5,875 nucleotides of DNA. Origin: Acidobacteriota bacterium (GTDB lineage Bacteria > Acidobacteriota > Vicinamibacteria > Vicinamibacterales > 2-12-FULL-66-21). Position 1 is the stretch's first letter; each line of letters opens with the position of its first letter. Location of the stretch: positions 1 to 5,875 of the forward strand of contig JACDDJ010000322.1 of assembly GCA_013817065.1 (NCBI GenBank). Reading direction: 5' to 3'. The position numbers and the translations under genes are program-made. The notes under the pieces are model-generated. The model worked only from the letters and a program-made list of their open reading frames with translations, ran no database searches and had not been told where the DNA came from. Positions 1 through 5,289 of this stretch are shown here, piece by piece.

Positions 1-179
1 GCAGCGCGCCCGCTGCCGCTCTCGAGCGCATCGGCTCGCACCAGCCGACCCTGTCCTGGTTGGCCTCAACACGCTGCAGCAGTGGCTCTGGCAACGGCTC
101 CAGCTTCCGACGACGACAGAAGCGCAGGCATGGCCAGCAGACAAATCACTCAAACCCCGACACCGCAGGAGACCGAGCC
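1..179. other. Left edge, no confident gene
   Basis: All three forward frames are open through most of this stretch, as is common in GC-rich DNA, and none gives a protein I recognise. The frame beginning at base 1 stays open to a TGA at 181-183. This stop overlaps the ATG at 180 as ATGA, which would fit the tail of an upstream coupled gene. Its predicted peptide is Ala/Pro/Ser/Thr-rich and of low complexity, so I do not call it. The frame beginning at base 2 has somewhat higher third-position GC and a Trp/Leu-rich patch near 70-115, but it has no stop near the next gene. Confidence 0.3.
167..172 (+). promoter_or_regulatory. Ribosome binding site fixing the start at 180
   Basis: AGGAGA lies 7 bases before the ATG at 180. 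It is a near-ideal Shine-Dalgarno sequence. It decides against the in-frame upstream start at 60, whose extra 40 residues are Arg/Ser/Gly-rich and look non-coding. Confidence 0.75.
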
Positions 180-497
180 ATGAACACAATCATCGTGAAG
201 ATTCTCAAGTCCGAGCACCACTCTGCGCCGGGCAAGCTGGCCGACGCAGAGATCCACTTCAGTGGCGGCGAGCTCGACGGACTGAAGCTCGTTGGGTTTG
301 CCGTCTGGCAAAAGCGCGACGGCAACGGCCAGAACGTCAGCTTCCCCTCACGCCCGTTCACTGTCCACGGAGAACGCCGCAGCTTCTCGCTGCTTCGCTG
401 GATCGCCAAGCGCAACGCGCAAGACCGGCTCGAAAACCTGGTGCTCCAGGCATACGCGGATCACGCGCGCGGGTCGTCTGGAAGCGAAACGCACTAG
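180..497 (+). CDS. SpoVG-like small protein of the recombinase module
   Basis: This is a 105-aa soluble protein with no signal peptide or membrane segment. It begins MNTIIVKILKSE, continues with a pattern of short beta strands (around ADAEIHF and GLKLVGFAVW), then VSFPSRPF, and ends in a helix (NLVLQAYADHA). The order of a strand with Ala, a hydrophobic strand, a V-x-F/M-P-S motif and a C-terminal V-L/M-x-x-Y helix resembles the SpoVG fold, a small nucleic-acid-binding family. This is pattern recognition, not an alignment. The gene lies on the same strand as the 68-aa ORF and the serine recombinase downstream, so it is probably an accessory or regulatory gene of that mobile module. The start at 180 is chosen for its strong ribosome binding site. 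A real gene is likely; the family assignment is tentative. Confidence 0.7.
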   Translation: MNTIIVKILKSEHHSAPGKLADAEIHFSGGELDGLKLVGFAVWQKRDGNGQNVSFPSRPFTVHGERRSFSLLRWIAKRNAQDRLENLVLQAYADHARGSSGSETH

Positions 498-514
498 CAC
501 GAAGGGCACCGATG

Positions 515-541
515 CGGGCGCCCACGCTGAGTGGGCGCCCG
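515..541 (+). other. Perfect 11-bp stem-loop before the 68-aa ORF
   Basis: CGGGCGCCCAC (515-525) and GTGGGCGCCCG (531-541) are exact reverse complements around the 5-base loop GCTGA. The stem is almost all G-C and should be very stable. It lies 17 bases after the stop of the SpoVG-like gene and ends 3 bases before the GGTGA ribosome binding site of the next ORF. No T-run follows, so it is not a classic intrinsic terminator. It could attenuate transcription, protect an mRNA end, limit translation of the downstream genes, or be a protein binding site. Confidence 0.6.
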
Positions 542-544
542 TGC

Positions 545-549
545 GGTGA
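545..549 (+). promoter_or_regulatory. Ribosome binding site of the 68-aa ORF
   Basis: GGTGA matches the anti-Shine-Dalgarno end of 16S rRNA and sits 6 bases before the ATG at 556. It supports this small ORF being translated. It begins only 3 bases after the strong stem-loop ending at 541. Confidence 0.5.
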
Positions 550-555
550 CACACC

Positions 556-762
556 ATGCGCCCAAAGAGGGGTTCATCGGCCGGCACGCACCCGACAAGG
601 TCGAAGGACCTCGCGGCACACGTGTCGCCGGAGCCCCGCCACGGGAAACCCGCGGAGATTGATGAACGTCAGTGTCGCGAAAGACTAGCCGAGTACTTCG
701 CTCTCCTGAGAGAATGGGATCTGAAACTGAGACAGAACGACTCCGAGTCAGAATCCACCTGA
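556..762 (+). CDS. Small hypothetical protein ahead of the recombinase
   Basis: This is a 68-aa protein. The N-terminal half is basic and probably disordered (rich in Arg, Lys, Pro, Ser). The C-terminal part, roughly residues 33-62, is a likely amphipathic helix containing RLAEYFALLREWDLKLRQ, followed by an acidic Ser/Glu tail. No domain is recognised. Support comes from a good ribosome binding site and from its position: the stop is only 7 bases before the recombinase ATG, and since that ATG has only a weak site (GAG at 761-763), the two genes may be translationally coupled. It may be a partner or control protein of the recombinase, which is inference from position only. It could also be a chance ORF. 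Confidence 0.55.
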   Translation: MRPKRGSSAGTHPTRSKDLAAHVSPEPRHGKPAEIDERQCRERLAEYFALLREWDLKLRQNDSESEST

Positions 763-769
763 GCTAGCC

Positions 770-2383
770 ATGAAAGAGCGTGCTTCCGAGCAGACAGACA
801 CCGTGCCCGCGCCCGTGCGGGAAGCGGTGCTCTATGTACGAGTGTCATCGAAGGAACAAGAGAAGGAAGGCTTCTCGATCCCAGCCCAGCGGAAGCTGCT
901 CACTGAATACGCGACACAACACGGACTGCAGATCGTTCGAGAGTTCGAGGACATCGAAACTGCCAAGCGTGCCGGCCGCGTCGCCTTCGGAGAGATGGTC
1001 GCATTCCTCCAGGAGAATTCCGCATCGCGGCCGGTGCTCCTCGTCGAGAAGACAGACCGCCTGTACCGCAATATCAAGGATTGGGTGACGATCGGCGACC
1101 TCGATCTCGAGGTCCACTTGGTCAAGGAAGGCGTGATCCTGTCGGACGATTCCCGGTCGTCCGAGAAGTTCATGCACGGGATCCGTGTCCTGATGGCCAA
1201 GAACTACATCGACAATCTCTCCGAAGAAGTCCGGAAAGGGATGCGCGAGAAGGCCGAGCAGGGTCACTGGCCCACCGTGGCGCACGTCGGCTACCTGAAC
1301 AACTCCGAGACACGTCGGATTGAGGTCGACCCAGTTCGCGGCCCCCTGGTCGCGCAGGTATTCGAGTGGTACGCCCGTGGGGACGTCTCGCTCAAGGAAG
1401 TCACCCGGCTCGCCGGCGAGAACGGCTTGACCCACCCCCGTGCGCACCGTCGCCTCGCGAAATCCGAGATTCATCGCATCCTGCGAAACCCGATCTACGC
1501 GGGCGAGTTCCTCTGGAAGGGAAAGCGGTACGAAGGAAACCACCAACCGCTGATCTCGAAGATTCTGTTCGAGACGGTCCAAGAGGTATTCGAGTCAGGA
1601 AACCGCCCGAAGTACACGAAGCACCGCCATGCATTTGCAGGTCTGGTGGCTTGCGGCCGGTGCGGCTGTGCAATGACCGCGGACGTCAAGAAGGGCCGGT
1701 ACGTGTACTACCACTGCACGGGCGGGCGCGGCCGGTGCGGGAACACCTACGTTCGAGAAGAAGAGCTCTCGCGATTGTTCGAGGACGTTGTGCGACGCGT
1801 GCAGATTCCGCCTGACGTGTCGGACTGGATCGCCGAGGCGCTTCGCGAAAGCCAGGGTGACAAGGAGCGGTTCCACCGATCCGCGGTCATGCACCTGCAG
1901 CAGCAGTACCTCGCCACTCAGGCGAAGCTTGATCGGGCCTACGACGATCGACTGGCCGGTCGGATCACCGATGAGTTGTGGCTGAGGAAGTCAGCAGAGT
2001 GGGAAGCGGAACTCGCGTCTGTTCGTCGTGAGACCGCCAAGCACGAGAAGGCAAGCCACGACTACGGGGCGACTGGTTCCAAAATTTTAGAACTCGCGAA
2101 AAACGCCCATAATCTGTTCGTTTTGCAAGATCCGCACGATCAAGCGCGGTCGCTGAAAATGCTGGTATCGAACTGCACATTCGACCGCGGAAGTCTTTTA
2201 GTTGCTTACGTTAAGCCGTTCGATCTACTGGTCGAAGGCAACGAAAGTGGAAATTGGCTGGCCAGCCGAGGAGCACCGCGGGAGTCACGTTCGACGCCAG
2301 GAAGCCTTCTCCGTCGCCAATCGCAAAAGCGATTGATCGACCAGGCCGGAATCAAGGCGGAAGTTACCGAACCGAAGCGATAG
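770..2383 (+). CDS. Large serine recombinase (site-specific integrase)
   Basis: This is a 537-aa DNA recombinase of the large serine family, which cuts and rejoins DNA at attachment sites through a covalent Ser-DNA bond. The resolvase domain covers about residues 18-165: YVRVSSKEQ gives the catalytic nucleophile Ser26 with Arg24, followed by GR-x-x-F at 69-73 and DRLYRN at 96-101 with active-site Arg residues. A recombinase domain follows (about 175-275, including LRNPIYAGEF). A zinc ribbon is visible with Cys295, Cys298, Cys316 and Cys323. After that comes a charged helical region, about 350-430, that probably forms the coiled coil typical of these integrases. Length and motif set look complete and active. 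The last 45 or so residues, after the conserved-looking SNCTFDRGSL and GNWL segments, look less constrained. Large serine recombinases usually mark prophages, conjugative elements or islands; the cognate att sites cannot be recognised here. Confidence 0.95.
   Translation: MKERASEQTDTVPAPVREAVLYVRVSSKEQEKEGFSIPAQRKLLTEYATQHGLQIVREFEDIETAKRAGRVAFGEMVAFLQENSASRPVLLVEKTDRLYRNIKDWVTIGDLDLEVHLVKEGVILSDDSRSSEKFMHGIRVLMAKNYIDNLSEEVRKGMREKAEQGHWPTVAHVGYLNNSETRRIEVDPVRGPLVAQVFEWYARGDVSLKEVTRLAGENGLTHPRAHRRLAKSEIHRILRNPIYAGEFLWKGKRYEGNHQPLISKILFETVQEVFESGNRPKYTKHRHAFAGLVACGRCGCAMTADVKKGRYVYYHCTGGRGRCGNTYVREEELSRLFEDVVRRVQIPPDVSDWIAEALRESQGDKERFHRSAVMHLQQQYLATQAKLDRAYDDRLAGRITDELWLRKSAEWEAELASVRRETAKHEKASHDYGATGSKILELAKNAHNLFVLQDPHDQARSLKMLVSNCTFDRGSLLVAYVKPFDLLVEGNESGNWLASRGAPRESRSTPGSLLRRQSQKRLIDQAGIKAEVTEPKR
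2318..2335. repeat. 7-bp inverted repeat in the recombinase 3' end
   Basis: CAATCGC (2318-2324) and GCGATTG (2329-2335) pair perfectly around the loop AAAA. The repeat lies inside the poorly conserved tail of the recombinase gene. Its role is unknown. It could be chance, or a recombinase or terminator-like site. Confidence 0.35.
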
Positions 2384-2607
2384 AGGACGGCACGACGTGG
2401 CGTGCCGTACGCGGCAGGGACGACTCGATCTCCGGCTCGGCGTCCATTGAAAATCGTTGCCGCAGGCATGCGATCCCGTCCAGGACGAGCAAGAGCAGCA
2501 ACAAGAACGGGCGTGAGCGCCACGCGCTTCGCGCTTGGGTGTGGGGCAGCGGTCCGTGGCCTGGAGTGATGGTCTGGGCCGAAGAGAGATTGCCACACAG
2601 GGCTCGG
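2384..2607. other. Spacer between convergent genes
   Basis: The recombinase (+) and the MerT-like gene (-) point towards this 224-base spacer. Apart from the hairpin at 2387-2408 I see no gene with a supported start, no RNA gene and no long repeat. On the - strand one open frame across 2666-2364 encodes a short Leu-rich hydrophobic run (around 2515-2470), but it lacks a convincing start or family. Confidence 0.5.
2387..2408. terminator. 8-bp hairpin, possible bidirectional terminator
   Basis: ACGGCACG (2387-2394) and CGTGCCGT (2401-2408) are exact reverse complements around a 6-base loop. The hairpin begins 3 bases after the recombinase stop and lies between two convergent transcription units, where a shared terminator is expected. 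Neither strand has a following T-run, so terminator function is uncertain. Confidence 0.4.
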
Positions 2608-3012
2608 TCATCCGAACCGGACGAGGAGCGGTCCCAAGATGAATGCCGCGAAGAAGCCGACGACATAAATAACGGCCGATGTCCACAACGTGACGCGGCT
2701 CACCGTGTCGGCGGTGGAACACGCAGTTCGTTCATCGATTGGGCACGCCTCCCCGGCAGCGCGAAGTCGGGGAGCAACCCGGTACACATAGACGAAGTTG
2801 AGCGCGATCAGGGCACCCGAGATCGCAAAGACCCATTCCTTGTTCCGTGAGAGCGTCACCAACCAGGGGGCCGCACTCAGAAAAGACGCGACGGTTGCGC
2901 CTAGGCCGATCAGCACGAGTACCGACGGCAACGCACAGCACACCAACGTGCCGAACGAGGTAAACAGGGATGTGTAGCTGACAAACCGATCCTGCGAAAC
3001 ACGAGCTCTCAT
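2608..3012 (-). CDS. MerT-like metal transport membrane protein
   Basis: This 134-aa inner-membrane protein has four likely transmembrane helices, at roughly residues 18-45, 47-55 (short or re-entrant), 60-80 and 107-130. The vicinal pair Cys25-Cys26 sits in the first helix (LVCCALPSVLVLIGLGA), as in mercuric transporter MerT. A second Cys pair, Cys90 and Cys98, lies in the loop before the last helix, again as in MerT, where such pairs pass Hg(II) from periplasm to cytoplasm. It is the last gene of the - strand operon; its ATG is 6 bases after the stop of the DoxX-OB gene. Members of this wider family may carry other soft metals, so substrate identity is inferred. No mercuric reductase or MerR is in the window. 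Confidence 0.75.
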   Translation of the reverse strand: MRARVSQDRFVSYTSLFTSFGTLVCCALPSVLVLIGLGATVASFLSAAPWLVTLSRNKEWVFAISGALIALNFVYVYRVAPRLRAAGEACPIDERTACSTADTVSRVTLWTSAVIYVVGFFAAFILGPLLVRFG

Positions 3013-3018
3013 GATGTC

Positions 3019-3876
3019 TTACATCCCCCGCACTTCGATTCGCGAGGCCACCAGGCCGACCTCGCCGTCACGGGTCTTACCGATCTTCGCTTCCACCCGG
3101 ACCGGACTGCCGAGACTCAATTGGCGGGCGCTCAGCCCACTCGGCGCGAGATCGATAAACAACTCGCTCTGGTGGTCGTCACGGAGTCTGATCCAGCATC
3201 CGAGCAACGGACAGCGCGCGGATATGACTCCGTCAATCGTGACGTGGTTCGCGGCTGCAAGCCGCGCGGCGGTGACCGGCGTACTGGCGAGAGTCCGCCA
3301 ATCGAGACGGCCAGCGCGCTCGCCAACTGCGCGAAGACTCTGATGGAGATACACTCCGAGCCCGGCACTGCTGGCCACCAGTGCGGCGAGCAGGCTCACG
3401 GTCGCGACACGGGGCAGTCGCCACAGCGCCGGCGTGCGACTTGATTGTCGCGACAGCGACCAGAGCGCCGCCGCCGCGGCGAGCAGCACCAGATTCTTGA
3501 TGAGGAACTCGCCTTCCATCGTAAGGAAGGGGAACCACGGCTGGAACACCAGCCGTGGTGACGAGACTACGACCGCAAACGTCCCGAACAGGTGCAACGT
3601 CGCCGCGGCAGCCCCCATGCGAGTCCACGTCCCAACCAAGAGAACAACACCTAGGCCGACCTCAAATGCGGCCAGCGCCACGTACAACGGCAGCGTTGCC
3701 AGCAACGGATTCGCGGCTCGGACCAACTCCACCACAGGGCTCATCCCAAGCACCTTGAGCGCGCCAAACCACAGGTATACAAGCCCAAGCGAGACGCGGA
3801 GCAGTCGGTCGGGACGCAATATCGTTTCGGCAACCGCTCCGGCGCCAGCAGCTTGTTCTGTGTCCGTGTGATTCAT
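3019..3876 (-). CDS. DoxX-like membrane protein fused to OB/DUF4920-like domain
   Basis: This 285-aa protein has two parts. Residues about 25-140 form a four-helix DoxX/MauE-like membrane domain (YLWFGALKVLGM near 34-45, EGEFLIKNLVLLAAA near 121-135). A further hydrophobic segment at about 157-177 leads to a soluble C-terminal domain, residues about 205-283, that resembles the small OB-fold DUF4920 family. It carries the motif Cys222-PLLG-Cys227-W, a likely metal or redox site. DoxX-type proteins often act in thiol, sulfur or quinone-linked redox work; the exact role here is unknown. The ATG at 3876 follows the stop of the selenoprotein gene by 10 bases and has AGAGG upstream, overlapping that stop. 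Position in the operon suggests it processes the thiols or metal of the neighbouring HMA proteins, which is inference. Confidence 0.75.
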   Translation of the reverse strand: MNHTDTEQAAGAGAVAETILRPDRLLRVSLGLVYLWFGALKVLGMSPVVELVRAANPLLATLPLYVALAAFEVGLGVVLLVGTWTRMGAAAATLHLFGTFAVVVSSPRLVFQPWFPFLTMEGEFLIKNLVLLAAAAALWSLSRQSSRTPALWRLPRVATVSLLAALVASSAGLGVYLHQSLRAVGERAGRLDWRTLASTPVTAARLAAANHVTIDGVISARCPLLGCWIRLRDDHQSELFIDLAPSGLSARQLSLGSPVRVEAKIGKTRDGEVGLVASRIEVRGM

Positions 3877-3886
3877 TTTCGGGCCT

Positions 3887-4399
3887 CTATGGTTTGGCGC
3901 CTTCGGCTGTTACGTCTGTTATCTGGATGACCGCTGCCGCTTTGTCTTTTGGTGCGGCAATGAGTCCCTTTACCGTGACCACCTGGCCGACGTGTTTCTT
4001 CAGCTGCGCCAGCTTCTCGGCATGTGGCGTCGTGGCCACTTCGAACGTTTCCTTTGTCTCCGGCACCTCGAGCCGCAACCTGTCGCCGTCTACTAGAACG
4101 CGAGCCCGAACCGTCACCGTCGCTCCCTGGGGCGTGAACCCGTTTCGCCGCACTCTCTCGCGGATATCGGCCAAGCTGACCTTGTTTCCTGGTTGAAGTT
4201 CGATGGTCGCTCGGCCCTGATTGAGGCTAACCTTGGCGGCTCGAACTCCTTCGAGCTTTTCTAGGGACACGCTCACGGCGTGTGCACAGATGGCTCAATC
4301 CATGCCGAAGATGCTCACATCGATCTGACGGAACTCCGCTCGGGCGTCGGACACGCCCAGCGCTGCGATGATCGGCAACATGTAAAGCAGACGCTTCAT
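3887..4399 (-). CDS. Secreted HMA-OB selenoprotein with UxxC metal motif (TGA at 4297-4295)
   Basis: The frame from ATG 4399 to TAG 3887 encodes 170 residues if the in-frame TGA at codon 35 is read as selenocysteine. Residues 1-21 are a signal peptide (MKRLLYMLPIIAALGVSDARA, cleavage after Ala21). Residues about 24-92 are an HMA fold: VSIFGMD, then TGA, then AICAHAVSVSLEKLEGV. The TGA stands exactly where the first Cys of GMDCxxC belongs, with Cys38 as the partner, giving U35-x-x-C38. The rest of the HMA fold, including NGFTP, follows without a frame break. Residues about 93-165 look like a small OB-fold domain. A SECIS-like hairpin lies 11 nt after the TGA. The start at 4399 has a strong ribosome binding site and lies 20 bases after the upstream stop. 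The alternative is a nonsense mutation of TGT or TGC in a dying gene, but the intact flanks and hairpin favour selenocysteine. The usual gene call, a GTG start at 4276, would remove the signal peptide and metal site. Confidence 0.85.
4267..4283 (-). promoter_or_regulatory. Bacterial SECIS element
   Basis: Read on the - strand, ACACGC (4283-4278) pairs perfectly with GCGTGT (4272-4267) around the loop CGTGA. The 17-nt hairpin begins 11 nt after the TGA, the same spacing and size I know for the minimal E. coli fdhF SECIS. The second loop base is G, matching the bacterial consensus of a G within the first two loop positions. It would recruit SelB with selenocysteyl-tRNA. Part of the pairing may also follow from the Ala-His-Ala-Val-Ser-Val-Ser codons, so conservation needs testing. 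Confidence 0.75.
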
Positions 4400-4404
4400 T
4401 TAAC

Positions 4405-4411
4405 TCACCCC
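4405..4411 (-). promoter_or_regulatory. Ribosome binding site of the selenoprotein gene
   Basis: GGGGTGA, within AAAGGGGTGAG, lies 5 bases before the ATG at 4399. It fixes the start upstream of the TGA codon and so supports the view that the signal peptide and the region before TGA are translated. Confidence 0.7.
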
Positions 4412-4419
4412 TTTCGTGG

Positions 4420-5289
4420 CTACGGAAAATACGTGAAGTTGATCGCCAAACGGAATGTCTCTCGCTGCAGCCGGGCGCCAATGTCCCGGTACACGGGAAA
4501 CTGAATCCCGCCTTCGATCGCGTAGTTCTTGTAAATGCCGAGTGTCGCCGGACCGAGGAAAATCTGATGTCCGCGGGTTTCTGGCATGTCCAGGCCGTCG
4601 CGTCGAATGCCCTGTGAGCGCTCACCGGTCATTTCCACGAACAACCGCCAATCCCAATGTGGATATTCCTTCTGCAGCGGCGGCGGACGATAGCCCCACA
4701 CAGCGCTGTAGGAAAAAACATTCGCCCGGCGATCGCCTTCCGACTCGAAGAATCGTGTGTAGCCGACGCCGCCCCATGCATAGTGACTGCGCGACGCCAT
4801 GCCCGTCGAGACGGCAGTATACGTGCCAGGGGCGCGTTTCAAGTCACGCGCCATTCCCGCTCCACGCTGTGGGCCGGGTATGATCGCGCCCGCGTACGCC
4901 GTGCTTTCGAACCTGGTCCCGACCCCCGTGGCCTGGCGGTGAAAGCGCCAGGCACCGATCGCTTCGAAATCACCGCTGCCTGGCATCATCCCGGTCATCC
5001 GGGCAGGCGCGAACGCAGCAGACGAGAACACGACAGGAAGCGACCACGAGACCTGGAGATCTTCGGTCAGGCCGTAGCTGAACATAGTTCTGAGCATTGC
5101 GCCGTCACCCTCCTCACCCTTCCGCCCCATCAGCCCCACGTCGATGGCCCACCCGTCGTCGGCATTCGTCGGCGTGGTCATGCCGAATACTGGACCGTGA
5201 CCCGAGAAGAGAGGCCCCTGGTCTGCAGAGGCTCGTTCGGCTGAAACAAACGTGGCAGCGAGAAAAGCCGCGATCGCCACTGTCTTCAC
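4420..5289 (-). CDS. Outer-membrane beta-barrel-like protein
   Basis: This 289-aa protein starts at GTG 5289. The signal peptide is about residues 1-22, with an Ala-Ser-Ala cleavage site before Asp23. The mature protein has many alternating hydrophobic/polar stretches with Gly and aromatic residues (for example around WAIDVGLMGR, LQVSWSLPVVF, HYAWGGVGYTRFF, WRLFVEMTGE) and ends FRLAINFTYFP, an aromatic-rich terminal strand. This is typical of an outer-membrane barrel of the transporter or MetA-like type, though I recognise no exact family. Met, Gly and His near the mature N-terminus (SGHGPVFGM) and in the segment MTGMMPGSGD could touch metal, which is speculation. Its GTG overlaps the TGA stop of the tandem HMA gene as GTGA, a sign of translational coupling. 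The frame is open up to 5526, but that extension is antisense-type noise over the upstream gene and would hide the signal peptide. Confidence 0.75.
   Translation of the reverse strand: MKTVAIAAFLAATFVSAERASADQGPLFSGHGPVFGMTTPTNADDGWAIDVGLMGRKGEEGDGAMLRTMFSYGLTEDLQVSWSLPVVFSSAAFAPARMTGMMPGSGDFEAIGAWRFHRQATGVGTRFESTAYAGAIIPGPQRGAGMARDLKRAPGTYTAVSTGMASRSHYAWGGVGYTRFFESEGDRRANVFSYSAVWGYRPPPLQKEYPHWDWRLFVEMTGERSQGIRRDGLDMPETRGHQIFLGPATLGIYKNYAIEGGIQFPVYRDIGARLQRETFRLAINFTYFP

Noticed and set aside
60..179. N-terminal extension of the SpoVG-like gene from ATG 60
   Set aside because: Its residues are low-complexity and basic, while ATG 180 has a near-ideal ribosome binding site.
845..1582. 245-aa ORF on the - strand
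   Set aside because: It lies wholly antisense to the conserved catalytic and recombinase domains of the serine recombinase.
2364..2666. 100-aa - strand ORF with a Leu-rich hydrophobic run
   Set aside because: It overlaps the MerT-like gene in another frame, its N-terminus is Ser/Arg-rich, and it has no recognisable homolog or clear ribosome binding site. A small membrane peptide cannot be fully excluded.
2254..2850. 198-aa ORF on the + strand
   Set aside because: It overlaps the recombinase tail and is antisense to the MerT-like gene, with charged low-complexity composition and no family.
3887..4276. 129-aa gene starting at GTG 4276
   Set aside because: It begins inside an HMA fold and inside the SECIS loop. 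The in-frame sequence upstream holds a signal peptide, ribosome binding site and the metal motif, broken only by the TGA.
3887..4399. Pseudogene explanation for the TGA
   Set aside because: Not excluded, but less likely: the only defect is exactly at the metal Cys, both sides are intact, and a SECIS-like hairpin has the right place and loop base.
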